Positions 15,601 through 23,114 of a DNA stretch of 24,604 nucleotides are shown in pieces. Below the pieces are notes generated by a model. It had not been told where the DNA came from. It saw only the letters and a program-made list of their open reading frames with translations, and made no database searches. The stretch spans positions 1 through 24,604 of the forward strand of contig CAKTWW010000033.1 of the NCBI GenBank assembly GCA_934630855.1. The letters are read 5' to 3'. This DNA is from an uncultured Collinsella sp. Its GTDB lineage: Bacteria; Actinomycetota; Coriobacteriia; Coriobacteriales; Coriobacteriaceae. Within the stretch, counting starts at the first letter, position 1. Each line of letters opens with the position of its first letter. The translations under genes were made by a program, and so were the position numbers.

Positions 15601-17374
15601 GAAGGTCTACCCCTGGATCGCCGAGGTCCGTCAGTCCACGCCCGGCATCGGCCTGATTTCGCCTCCGCCGCACCACGACATCTACTCCATCGAGGACCTG
15701 GCCGAGCTCATCTTCGACCTTAAGAATGCCAATCCCGGCGCGCGCGTGTCGGTCAAGCTGGTCAGCGAGGCCGGCGTTGGCACCATCGCCACTGGCGTTG
15801 CCAAGGGTGCCGCCGACAAGATCTTGATCAGCGGCCACAACGGCGGCTCCGGTGCCGCGGCGCGCGATTCCATTTGGCACGCTGGCCTGCCGCTGGAGCT
15901 CGGTCTTGCCGAAGCTCAGCAGACGCTGCTGCAAAACGGCCTGCGCTCGCGCGTGGTGCTCGAGGCTGACGGCAAGCTCATGGACGGCACCGATGTCGCC
16001 GTCGCCTGCCTGCTGGGCGCCGAGGAGTTTGGCTTTGCGACCATGCCGCTCATCTCCATGGGCTGCCTTATGCAGCGCGACTGCCAGCAGGACACCTGCC
16101 CGGCCGGCATCGCCACGCAGAACTGCCGTCTGCGTCACGGCTTCCGCGGCAAGCCCGAGCACGTCGAGCACTTTATGCTCTTTGTTGCCGAGCAGCTGCG
16201 CGAGGTCATGGCGCGCCTGGGCTTTCGTACTATCGACGAGATGGTCGGCCATCCCGAGTGCCTGCGCCAGATCGAGGTGCCGGGCAACCGCAAGGCCAAC
16301 TTGCTGGATCTGTCGCCCGTGCTGGCGAGCGCGACCTGCGAGTTCGGTGCCCACATTCCGGGTGCCGACGGTCGTCACTTCCTGCCCCAGATGGCTGCGG
16401 ACAGCGAGCTCGACAAGACGCTCGACTCCACGCTGTTTGTGCCCTACACGGCCGATGCCCGCGCACACCTGCGCCTGATTCGCTTCCATGCCGACATCGC
16501 CAACGTCAACCGCTGCGTGGGTACCATCCTGGGCAACGCGGTGACCAAGGCACATCCCGAGGGCCTGCCCGCCGGCTCCATTACCATCGATTGTGATGGC
16601 TCGGCCGGTCAGAGTTTTGGCGCGTTCCTGCCGCGTGGCGTGACGCTCAACGTGTGCGGCGACGCCAACGACTACTTTGGCAAGGGCCTTTCGGGCGGCG
16701 AGGTGTCGGTGCGTCCCAACCCGCATGCGACCTATAAGTTCGACGAGAACATCATTGTGGGCAACGTGGCGTTCTTTGGCGCGACGAGCGGCCGCGGCTT
16801 CATTAACGGCCTGGCCGGTCAGCGCTTTGGCGTGCGCAACTCCGGCGCCACGGTGGTGGTCGAGGGCTGTGGCAACCACGGCTGCGAGTACATGACGGGC
16901 GGTCTGGCGCTTATCTTGGGCGAGGTCGGGCAGAACTTCGCCGCCGGCATGACGGGCGGCGTGGCCTACGTCTACGACCAGTACGGCACGCTCGATGCCC
17001 GCGTGAACCACGAGAGCGTTGAGCTCAAGGCCCCGACGGCCGATGAGCTGGAGCAGATCCGCGCGCTCATCCAGGAGCACGTGGACGCGACGCAAAGCCC
17101 GCGCGGCATTAAGCTGCTCTACAGCTTTGACTCGATGAGCAAGCACTTTGTGAAGGTCATCCCGACCGAGTACGAGCGCGTGCTGGCGATTGTCGCGGCC
17201 GCCGAGGCCGTGGGCAAGACGCATGCGCAGGCCGAGGAGCTGGCGTTTGACATCGTGACCGGTCGCGCCGACGCTGCCGATGTCGCTCGCTTTGATGTGG
17301 CGGGCGGTGTCGGTGTTGGCGCTGCGACCGCCGCCGCTGCCAGCTCTGTTGCTTCGACCAAGAAGGAGGCGTAA
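12671..17374 (+). CDS. gltB: Glutamate synthase, large subunit
   Basis: Large subunit of NADPH-dependent glutamate synthase (GOGAT), which takes the amide of glutamine and makes glutamate from 2-oxoglutarate. The 1567-aa protein has all domains. The N-terminal Ntn amidotransferase has a 20-residue propeptide ahead of nucleophile Cys21 (DACGIG). A central domain spans roughly 470-780. The FMN-binding synthase domain spans roughly 860-1250, with FNTGAMSYGSISKEAH and GEGGHLPGKKVYPWIAEVR. The 3Fe-4S cysteines are Cys1132, Cys1138 and Cys1143 (CLMQRDCQQDTC). The C-terminal GXGXG beta-helix lies about 1290-1500. The family is usually about 1500 aa; the extra length is an alanine-rich tail. The ribosome site GGGGAGGA precedes ATG12671. 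The stop lies five bases before gltD, so the two are coupled. Confidence 0.97.
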   Translation: MQADSAQQQGLYRPEFDHDACGIGALADINGERHHQILDDALSILVNLEHRGGTGLEKNTGDGAGILFQVPHHFFRKEAQKCGQILPAEGDYGVAMLFFPQDDKGVEDARRVFEEGCAEAGVPLLFWREVPVDPHDLGETARACMPTILQAFLGRPDDTPAGDAFERRLYVCRRTIEKKADAEFALRDKIFYVCSMSSRTIVYKGMLVATQMRRFFIDLNDAAVKTAVALVHSRYSTNTTPSWERAHPNRFIIHNGEINTLKGNVNWIRAREPNLYSPVLQHDLERVMPIINREGSDSAILDNVLEFLVMNGRPLTRAASMLLPEPWDHNESLSEERRAYDAYQSMLMEPWDGPAAIAFTDGRTLGAALDRNGLRPARYYVTRDGRFMLASEVGTIEVRPENILTSGCLGPGQMLEVDFARGRVIYNDELRARYAKEKPYRDWIAEETLTVDALDKPAASAPAEDAEVPAAVRMAKLGYHWDDVDEVVRPMAQQGKAPLASMGIDAPLACLSKKTRSFYDYFYQLFAQVTNPPIDALREHMVTSTTLYLGNHGNLLEDSRTACQLVRLERPLLNEEEFDRICAIDRVGFKTRRFRAVYRRDAGEGALQAALKQLAEDVEAAVRDGVNIVVLSDRAAAGEVPVPSLLAVGCVHNHLIRAGVRTFADLVVECGDAVSPHDFAALVGYSASGIYPYNAHACIRDLAARGDLDVTAEQGIDNYNKAATAGIVSIMSKMGISTVQSYHSAQIFEAVGFTTEFVDAYFAGTVSRVGGMGVEDVEREQNERYDAALAILKSPAPAQLPTLGLTKWRPLGGEDHLIDPQTVYLLQTACREDSFDTFKEYSARLHRTGRAVRLRDLLDFDDSGRTPVPLDEVEPALNIVRRFNTGAMSYGSISKEAHECMAIAMNRLHGRSNSGEGGEDPRRETPLANGDSKNSAIKQVASARFGVTSRYLCSAFEIQIKMAQGAKPGEGGHLPGKKVYPWIAEVRQSTPGIGLISPPPHHDIYSIEDLAELIFDLKNANPGARVSVKLVSEAGVGTIATGVAKGAADKILISGHNGGSGAAARDSIWHAGLPLELGLAEAQQTLLQNGLRSRVVLEADGKLMDGTDVAVACLLGAEEFGFATMPLISMGCLMQRDCQQDTCPAGIATQNCRLRHGFRGKPEHVEHFMLFVAEQLREVMARLGFRTIDEMVGHPECLRQIEVPGNRKANLLDLSPVLASATCEFGAHIPGADGRHFLPQMAADSELDKTLDSTLFVPYTADARAHLRLIRFHADIANVNRCVGTILGNAVTKAHPEGLPAGSITIDCDGSAGQSFGAFLPRGVTLNVCGDANDYFGKGLSGGEVSVRPNPHATYKFDENIIVGNVAFFGATSGRGFINGLAGQRFGVRNSGATVVVEGCGNHGCEYMTGGLALILGEVGQNFAAGMTGGVAYVYDQYGTLDARVNHESVELKAPTADELEQIRALIQEHVDATQSPRGIKLLYSFDSMSKHFVKVIPTEYERVLAIVAAAEAVGKTHAQAEELAFDIVTGRADAADVARFDVAGGVGVGAATAAAASSVASTKKEA

Positions 17375-17379
17375 GTGCC

Positions 17380-18861
17380 ATGGGTAAGCCCGGTGCTTTT
17401 CTTGATATCGATCGCGTGACCCACGAGCTTCGCCCCGTGGAGGAGCGCAGCCGCGATTTCGATCCGCTGTACGTGGAACTTGACGACGACGCGCGTCGCG
17501 CCCAGGCGAGCCGTTGCATGATGTGCGGCGTGGCGTTTTGCCAGATGGGTGCGAGCTTTGGCAAGACGCGTCCGAGCGGCTGCCCGCTGCACAACCTGAT
17601 TCCCGAGTGGAACGAGCTGGTGTACCGCGGTCGCTGGGACGAGGCGGCCGAGCGTCTGTCGCTCACCTCGCCCATGCCCGAGTTCACGAGCCGCGTGTGC
17701 CCGGCGCTGTGCGAGGCCGCGTGCAACCTGGGCTCGGTCGATGGCCAGCCCACGACGATCCACGACAACGAGCGCGCGATCAGCGACCACGAGTGGGCCA
17801 ACGGCGGTCCGCGCCGCTTTGAGCCGGCAGGGGAGGATGCGCCCACGGTTGCCGTGGTGGGCTCCGGCCCTGCTGGCCTGGTGGCCGCGTGGGAACTCGC
17901 TCGCCGCGGCGCCCTCGTGACGGTGTTTGAGCGCGACGACCGCCCGGGCGGCCTGCTCATGTATGGCATCCCCAACATGAAGCTCGAGAAGTCCGTGGTC
18001 GAGCGTCGCGTGGCGCTCATGCGCGAGCTGGGCATTGTGTTTGAGCTTGAGGCTGATGTAAGCGACCCTGCGGTGTCGGCCAAGCTCGATGACTTTGATG
18101 CCGTTGTGGTGGCTGCCGGCGCCCGTGCCCCGCGTGGGCTTTCGGCCGCGAACATCGACGCCCCGGGTGTGGTATACGCTGTGGACTACCTGACGGCCTC
18201 GACCGTCTCGGTGCTCGACGGCGGCGAGCCTGCCATTGACGCGCGCGGCCTGGATGTCGTGGTCATTGGCGGCGGCGATACCGGTAACGACTGCGTGGGC
18301 ACCGCGGTGCGCCAGGGTGCGCGTAGCGTGCGCCAGTTTGAGTTCTTGCCGGCGGCGCCCGATAAGCGCACGGCGAGTAACCCCTGGCCGCAGTGGCCCA
18401 ACGTGAAGAAGACCGACTACGGCCAGCAGGAGGCCATCGCTGCCATGGGTGGCGAGACGCGCGCCTGGGGCGTGGACACCCTCGAGGTGCTGCTGGACAA
18501 GAAGGGTGCGGCTGCGGGCCTGCGCGTGGTCGACCTGGACTGGTCGGCGGGAAAGCCGGAGCGCATCGCGGGCTCCGAGCACGAGGTTCCGGCGCAGCTG
18601 GTGCTCATCGCTTGCGGCTTTACCGGTCCGGAGCACGGTGTGTTCGACGCCGTTGGCGTGCCCGTTGCCACCGTGGGACGCCCGCTGCCCGTGATGGCTT
18701 CCGAGGGCTCGCACCTTGCGGCGCGTGTTGACGGCGTCGCCGCGGATGCCGTGCCGGTGTACGTGGCCGGTGACGCCCGCAACGGCAGCTCGCTCGTGGT
18801 AAACGCCATGGCCGACGCCCTGGCCTGCGCCGCCGAAGTCGCCGACGCGCTGGCGCTGTAA
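17380..18861 (+). CDS. gltD: Glutamate synthase, small subunit
   Basis: FAD- and 4Fe-4S-containing subunit that takes electrons from NADPH and passes them to GltB. The 493-aa protein starts with the cysteine-rich cluster domain: C46-x2-C49-x4-C54, C68, then C107-x3-C111-x3-C115. The FAD-binding Rossmann motif GSGPAG (161-166) follows, with ERDDRPGGLLMYGIPNMKL, then the NADPH site GGGDTGND (about 296-303) and the C-terminal FAD motif VYVAGDARNGSSLVVNAM. Length is normal. An AAGGAGG site lies inside the end of gltB and the start codon follows five bases after its stop. A strong symmetric terminator follows. Expression is probably set by the dyad before gltB. Confidence 0.97.
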   Translation: MGKPGAFLDIDRVTHELRPVEERSRDFDPLYVELDDDARRAQASRCMMCGVAFCQMGASFGKTRPSGCPLHNLIPEWNELVYRGRWDEAAERLSLTSPMPEFTSRVCPALCEAACNLGSVDGQPTTIHDNERAISDHEWANGGPRRFEPAGEDAPTVAVVGSGPAGLVAAWELARRGALVTVFERDDRPGGLLMYGIPNMKLEKSVVERRVALMRELGIVFELEADVSDPAVSAKLDDFDAVVVAAGARAPRGLSAANIDAPGVVYAVDYLTASTVSVLDGGEPAIDARGLDVVVIGGGDTGNDCVGTAVRQGARSVRQFEFLPAAPDKRTASNPWPQWPNVKKTDYGQQEAIAAMGGETRAWGVDTLEVLLDKKGAAAGLRVVDLDWSAGKPERIAGSEHEVPAQLVLIACGFTGPEHGVFDAVGVPVATVGRPLPVMASEGSHLAARVDGVAADAVPVYVAGDARNGSSLVVNAMADALACAAEVADALAL

Positions 18862-18911
18862 GGCCGCTGTCCACAACTGAATCGACAAGGGCTGTCCCCA
18901 ACGGCCGGCCC

Positions 18912-18955
18912 AAAAGGAACGTCCCCAAGTGCCGGCATGGGGACGTTCCTTTTTT
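18912..18955. terminator. Symmetric terminator after gltD
   Basis: Perfect 16-bp arms AAAAGGAACGTCCCCA / TGGGGACGTTCCTTTT around a 10-base loop, followed by more T. The A-run on the left side could also serve the other strand. It starts 51 bases after the gltD stop. Confidence 0.85.
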
Positions 18956-19274
18956 GCCGGCAGTCTGGGACACTCCTTGCGGATTTGCGAGCGATTTGCT
19001 CGTTTGTCGACGTACGGGTGTTCATTTGTCGACTTCTTAGGCCGTGGTCACCTGTTGTTTCTGTGGTGGCTGCGGGCATCTGGCTCAAAAGGGCGGGTTG
19101 GCTGTCTATGTCTACCTGCGGTTTCTTTGCGGTTCGCTCATTCGGTCAAGTATCCCGTCAAGTGTTTGGTTAGCATCTGGTTTGCAGTCAAAGGCCTATT
19201 TTGCCCGCGCTTGCCTCGGTTGCCCGCCCTCCTCGTAAGCTCAAATTGAGGTCCATTAGTTTGAGGAGGATGCC
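18956..19274. other. Intergenic stretch with no supported gene
   Basis: About 320 bases between the gltD terminator and the next gene. Short open frames here lack ribosome sites and family features. Two direct copies of TTTGTCGAC lie near 19003 and 19025, and a small dyad CTCAAATTGAG lies about 30 bases before the next start. The promoter of the following gene is presumably here but no good consensus match was found. Confidence 0.5.
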
Positions 19275-19982
19275 ATGACTGATCACGTTTTTGACCGAGC
19301 GCAGCTGGCCGAGGCCGTCGGTAACGATATTACCGACATGGCTCATTTTTGGATGCTGCGGAAGTTCCAGTTTCTGGAGCCGGCGCGCGAGCAGTTCGAG
19401 ATTATTGTCGACCCGTGGCTCAGCTATTGCGAGGAACCTTCGCAAAACGAAATCATGGCCTACAACATGGCGTTTACCGATTGGCTGCTCTTTGAGCGCC
19501 CCTACCACCATGGCGCGACGCTGCTTGAGCTGTATGTGGATGAGCCGCCAGCGTCAATTTCGCCTGCTTCGCTCAAACGACTCGAGCAAGTGCGCGACAC
19601 ACAGTACTTTTCGCGCTTTGGCATTTTGGACAAGGATCCCACGACCGGCATGGTCGTGCTGAAGGACACACGCACCGACCGTCGCTTTGACGTCTACGAC
19701 CCTCACATCGTGCAAAAGGAGCACTGGAGCGATGGTGCGATTGCGGTGCGTGTCGCCTGTGTTGACGATGTCTGGTTAACGGCGGGGCAACTCTATCTGT
19801 ATGACATCGCGCGCCTGTGCGACACGGCAGTCGATGGACCGGGCGCGGTGCATCCAGAGGACCTGGAGGACGGTTTCGATACCTCGTGCATCAGCTTCTT
19901 CTTACGGCTGATTCGCGACACCATGGGTGCGCGGGGACGGTACGTGAAGTCGCTCAATATTTACGAGCAGGAATGGGAGTAG
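19275..19982 (+). CDS. Hypothetical protein, 235 aa
   Basis: Not recognised. The protein is soluble and acidic, with no signal peptide or membrane helix. It is rich in aromatic residues (AHFWMLRKFQFLE, TDWLLFERPYHHG) and has one block that looks like a beta-rich domain (GMVVLKDTRTDRRFDVYDPHIV, about 135-157). A single pair of distant cysteines is not a motif. ATG19275 follows a clear GAGGAGG site and codon use matches its neighbours, so it is probably a real gene. Its stop is 22 bases before the triplet repeat array FGH, and the AbiEi-like gene lies beyond that array. No operon with gltD, because a terminator intervenes. Function unknown. Confidence 0.75.
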   Translation: MTDHVFDRAQLAEAVGNDITDMAHFWMLRKFQFLEPAREQFEIIVDPWLSYCEEPSQNEIMAYNMAFTDWLLFERPYHHGATLLELYVDEPPASISPASLKRLEQVRDTQYFSRFGILDKDPTTGMVVLKDTRTDRRFDVYDPHIVQKEHWSDGAIAVRVACVDDVWLTAGQLYLYDIARLCDTAVDGPGAVHPEDLEDGFDTSCISFFLRLIRDTMGARGRYVKSLNIYEQEWE

Positions 19983-20004
19983 GGGATGGGGCCGCTGCCG
20001 GTTT

Positions 20005-20222
20005 GTCTCAATCTGTAACATCTGGAGACGATTCAGGTCCGTAACTGTTACAGATCGAGACGGAAGGTTGGCTGCCGATTAATTATCTCAATCTGTAACA
20101 TCTAGCTGCTAAAAACCGGTCCACCTGTTACAGATTGAGACAAAGGGTTGGACCGCTGCCGAAAGATCTCGATTTGTAACATCTGGAGGCTCAAATGCCC
20201 TCTTCCTGTTACAGATCGAGAC
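20005..20222 (+). repeat. 57-bp palindromic repeat array FGH (three units)
   Basis: Units at 20005-20061, 20085-20141 and 20166-20222, each 57 bp, starts 80 and 81 bp apart, gaps 23 and 24 bp. The first unit begins GTCTC and the next two ATCTC. The second gap (AAAGGGTTGGACCGCTG...) is clearly related to the second gap of array IJK (AAAGGTTGGACGCGGTG...), so the two triplets share ancestry beyond the palindromes. It ends about 20 bases before the AbiEi-like gene. Confidence 0.9.
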
Positions 20223-20242
20223 GTTTGTCGACGGTGGCGACG

Positions 20243-21319
20243 ATGACAATGGTCCATTTGTCCGATGTGGTGGTGATGGAAGTGCCTAATACCGTTCTTA
20301 AACACAAGCAGGCGACACGTAACACCTTGGCGCGGAATAGGATGCTTGCCCGGCTGAGGGATGCAGGGGAACGGGGAGCACTGCTCGCGACGCACGACAA
20401 TGCCGAGCTCATGTGGATGCGGCGTCATGTAGGAACCGATGATATCGCGGAGCCCGAGCCGCACCTGTTCTGTTTTCAGCATGATTGGGATGCACTGACG
20501 TCGGCGGAGCGAGCGCTGCGGACTATCAAGGGGCTTGGCGAGTTTCATCCCGACTGGGCGTTTTGGGGCTATGACGCGGCGCTTTTGTGGGGTCTGGAGG
20601 TGCCGAACGATCTGCTTGCCCCGCGTTTTCTTGTTAAGACAGGTTTCTCGGCGCCGCTGAGTGCAGGATGCCGGCTGTTGCGTCCGCAGGCGGCGGGCGC
20701 GCTTGAACAAGTCGATGGCGTGCGGGTGACGCCGTTTTGGCGCACGGTAGAGGATTGCCTGCTGCGCGCGCCGTTTTCGTATGGCCTGGCGATTGCCGAT
20801 TCTGCGTTGCGAGCAAAGGGCGTATCGCGCGATGACCTGTGCGAGCGCCTCCGCGCCGATTGCGAGGGCAGGCGAGGGCATCGCAGGGCACAGGTGATTG
20901 CGTCGTATGCGGACGGGCTGTCCGAAAACGGCGGCGAGTCTCGTTTTCGGGCGTTCTTTATTGCATACGGTTTCCCGGTGCCAGAGTTGCAGGTGGAGTT
21001 TCGCGACCCGCTTGATCCGAGCCAAGTGTTTCGCGTTGATTATTTTTGGAGGCTCGAGGACGGGACATGCGTTATCGGCGAGCTCGACGGGAAGGGAAAG
21101 TATATCCTGCAGGATGGTGAGGATCGGGAGTCGGTCGACCCGTTTGTGGCAGAACGTCAGCGAGAGTCTCATCTGACGATGCTCGGGCACAAGGTGCTTA
21201 GGTTTACGTTTGATGAGCTCAAGAATCCGGGGAAGCTGGTCGAGAAGATGAGGCTGGCAGGTATTCCTCAGCAGGCTGAGTTGGCTGAGGAATGGAAGCG
21301 CCAGTGGTATGGGCGCTGA
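20243..21319 (+). CDS. AbiEi-like protein with C-terminal Vsr-like nuclease domain (DUF559 type)
   Basis: A protein of about 358 aa resembling the actinobacterial family annotated as type IV toxin-antitoxin AbiEi antitoxin or DUF559 protein. The N-terminal part (helices, WDALTSAERALRTIKGL, then YDAALLWGLEVP) fits the AbiEi plan. The middle FWRTVEDCLLRAPFSYGLAIAD and ADGLSENGGESRFR are typical linker motifs. The C-terminal domain has a PD-(D/E)xK-like arrangement: Asp266 in FRVDYFW, then Glu280-x-Asp282-x-Lys284 in IGELDGKGKY, followed by RQRESHLTMLGHKVLRFTFDEL as in Vsr-like nucleases. No AbiEii toxin gene is adjacent. The start is uncertain: ATG20243, 20249 and 20276 are all weak, and an earlier ATG20195 lies inside repeat H. 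Triplet arrays FGH and IJK flank the gene closely on both sides. Nuclease activity is inferred. Confidence 0.75.
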   Translation: MTMVHLSDVVVMEVPNTVLKHKQATRNTLARNRMLARLRDAGERGALLATHDNAELMWMRRHVGTDDIAEPEPHLFCFQHDWDALTSAERALRTIKGLGEFHPDWAFWGYDAALLWGLEVPNDLLAPRFLVKTGFSAPLSAGCRLLRPQAAGALEQVDGVRVTPFWRTVEDCLLRAPFSYGLAIADSALRAKGVSRDDLCERLRADCEGRRGHRRAQVIASYADGLSENGGESRFRAFFIAYGFPVPELQVEFRDPLDPSQVFRVDYFWRLEDGTCVIGELDGKGKYILQDGEDRESVDPFVAERQRESHLTMLGHKVLRFTFDELKNPGKLVEKMRLAGIPQQAELAEEWKRQWYGR

Positions 21320-21327
21320 GGGAGTTT

Positions 21328-21545
21328 GTCTCGATCTGTAACGTCTGGGGGCCGTTTGTGGCCGTAACTGTTACAGATCGAGACGTTTGACGACGGGGCT
21401 GGAGAATATCTCGATCTGTAACATCTACAGGCCAAAATTAGACCTAACTGTTACAGATTGAGACAAAGGTTGGACGCGGTGTCGAAAGATCTCAATCAAT
21501 AACATCTAGAAGGTCAAAACCGGTCTATCTGTTACAGATTGAGAC
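21328..21545 (+). repeat. 57-bp palindromic repeat array IJK (three units)
   Basis: Units at 21328-21384, 21408-21464 and 21489-21545, each 57 bp, starts 80 and 81 bp apart, gaps 23 and 24 bp. The first begins GTCTC and the next two ATCTC. The third unit has a damaged left arm (ATCTCAATCAATAACA). The array starts eight bases after the AbiEi-like stop and ends 149 bases before the amidohydrolase start. Confidence 0.9.
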
Positions 21546-21694
21546 ATTTCCCGGATGTCGCTGGGGCGGGACTGAAACGCATTCCGTCCCCCGCATCCCC
21601 TCTTCCCTCCGTTAGCCGATACGTCCGCGACAACCCTTCCGTGCTGGGTGATAATGGACAAATGTTCATGTTAATCGTGAGGGAGGAGCTTGAT

Positions 21695-23065
21695 ATGGCG
21701 TCTGACAATCGTCCCACGTTGTTTATCAATGCGACCATTTTGGATGGTTCGGAGCATATGGAGCCGCAGCCCGATATGGCCGTGGCCGTTGAACGTGGCG
21801 TCATCACCTGGATTGGTCCGAGTGCCGTGGCTCAGGCGCCGGCGGGTGCCGAGGTCATCGACCTGAGCGGCGCATATCTCATGCCGGGCCTCATCAATAT
21901 GCACGTGCATCTGTGCGGCTCGGGCAAGCCGGTCTCGGCGGGTGATGCGGGCGCGCTGATGAAGAAGCTCGATAATCCGGTGGGCCGCGCCATCGTTCGC
22001 CACATCCTCAAGGGTAGCGCTCAGCAGCAGCTGGCAAGTGGCGTGACCACGGTGCGCGGCGCGGGCGACCCGCTGTTTGCCGATCTGGCCGTGCGCGATG
22101 CTATCGATGCCGGCAAGTATCAGGGCCCGCGCCTGGTGGCGCCGGGAACGGGCGTCACGGTGCCAGGCGGCCATGGCGCGGGCTTGTTCGCCCAGGTGGC
22201 TAACAGTCCCGCCGAGGCGGCCGAGCAGGTGCGCGACCTGTATGCGCGCGGTGCCGACGTCATTAAGCTGTTCGTAACGGGCGGTGTGTTCGACGCGACC
22301 GAGGTGGGCGAGCCGGGCGTGCTGCGCATGCCGGTCGAGGTTGCCGCAGCGGCGTGTAAGGCTGCGCACGAGGTGGGCCTGCCGGTTATGGCTCATGTCG
22401 AGAGCACCGAGGGCGTGAAGGCTGCGCTTCAGGCCGGCGTCGATACGATTGAGCACGGCGCTCCGCTGACGCCCGAGATCCTGGAACTGTACCGCGGTGC
22501 CGCGGGAACACAGCTCGAGGGGCGTGCGCCGAGCGTGACCTGCACGATCAGCCCCGCACTGCCGTTTGTACTGCTCGATCCGGAAAAGACCCATTCGACT
22601 GACACGCAAAAGAAGAACGGCGACATCGTGTGCTCGGGCATTATCGAGAGTGCACGTGCGGCGCTGGAAGCCGGTATCAGGGTAGGCCTGGGCACGGATT
22701 CGAGCTGCCCGTTCGTGACCCAGTACGACATGTGGCGTGAGGTGGCCTATTTTGCCAAGTACGTGGGCGTGAGCAATGCGTTTGCGCTACATACGGCCAC
22801 GCAGGTCAATGCCGAGCTGCTGGGCCTGGCCGACGAGACCGGCACGATCGAGTGCGGTAAGGCGGCCGACATTTTGGTGACGCGCGAGAACCCGCTCGAT
22901 GACCTGCGCGCCCTGCGTGAACCAATGCACGTGATGTGCCGCGGCAACCTGGCGCGCAAGCTGAAGGTGAAGCGTATCCCCGAGGTTGACGCGGAGCTCG
23001 ACGCGATTATGGCCATGCCGGCAGAGGCGCTGGCCGAGGAACTTGCCCGCGATGGCGTAGCGTAG
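21695..23065 (+). CDS. Metal-dependent amidohydrolase (imidazolonepropionase/prolidase-like)
   Basis: A 456-aa binuclear metal hydrolase of the amidohydrolase superfamily, cytosolic, with no signal peptide. Metal ligands are visible: H70-x-H72 (GLINMHVHL), bridging Lys191 (ADVIKLFVTGG), His234 (VMAHVES), His254 (TIEHGA) and Asp335 (GLGTDSS). The lysine ligand and the VTGGV motif place it with the Xaa-Pro dipeptidase/imidazolonepropionase-like branch (Sgx9260-type), whose members cleave N-acyl or dipeptide substrates; the actual substrate cannot be read from sequence. ATG21695 has a GGGAGGAG site. The frame extends upstream to 21539 but would begin inside repeat K, so that extension is rejected. 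It is a single-gene unit closed by a terminator shared with the convergent gene. Confidence 0.9.
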   Translation: MASDNRPTLFINATILDGSEHMEPQPDMAVAVERGVITWIGPSAVAQAPAGAEVIDLSGAYLMPGLINMHVHLCGSGKPVSAGDAGALMKKLDNPVGRAIVRHILKGSAQQQLASGVTTVRGAGDPLFADLAVRDAIDAGKYQGPRLVAPGTGVTVPGGHGAGLFAQVANSPAEAAEQVRDLYARGADVIKLFVTGGVFDATEVGEPGVLRMPVEVAAAACKAAHEVGLPVMAHVESTEGVKAALQAGVDTIEHGAPLTPEILELYRGAAGTQLEGRAPSVTCTISPALPFVLLDPEKTHSTDTQKKNGDIVCSGIIESARAALEAGIRVGLGTDSSCPFVTQYDMWREVAYFAKYVGVSNAFALHTATQVNAELLGLADETGTIECGKAADILVTRENPLDDLRALREPMHVMCRGNLARKLKVKRIPEVDAELDAIMAMPAEALAEELARDGVA

Positions 23066-23114
23066 GCGCTGGTGTGACGGGGCAACAGCTTTATCGAATG
23101 ATGTCGTCCCATGC

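Noticed and set aside
12632..17224. A 1530-codon open frame on the minus strand opposite gltB
   Set aside because: It is the antisense shadow of gltB. The translation is low-complexity (rich in A, R, H, G, V, L) with no domain, while gltB has full family motifs. The same applies to minus frames 17119-18888 (opposite gltD) and 1629-3197 (opposite rnr).
18929..19249. Small proteins in the gap after gltD
   Set aside because: Several overlapping frames exist, but none has a ribosome site or a recognisable domain, and some begin within the terminator.
11098..21545. CRISPR array
   Set aside because: The repeats are internally palindromic 57-bp units whose centres resemble each other, arrays hold at most three units, and no cas gene is in the window. 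CRISPR needs identical repeats and unrelated spacers.
21539..21694. Longer N-terminus for the amidohydrolase
   Set aside because: It begins inside repeat K, encodes no family sequence, and ATG21695 has a strong ribosome site.
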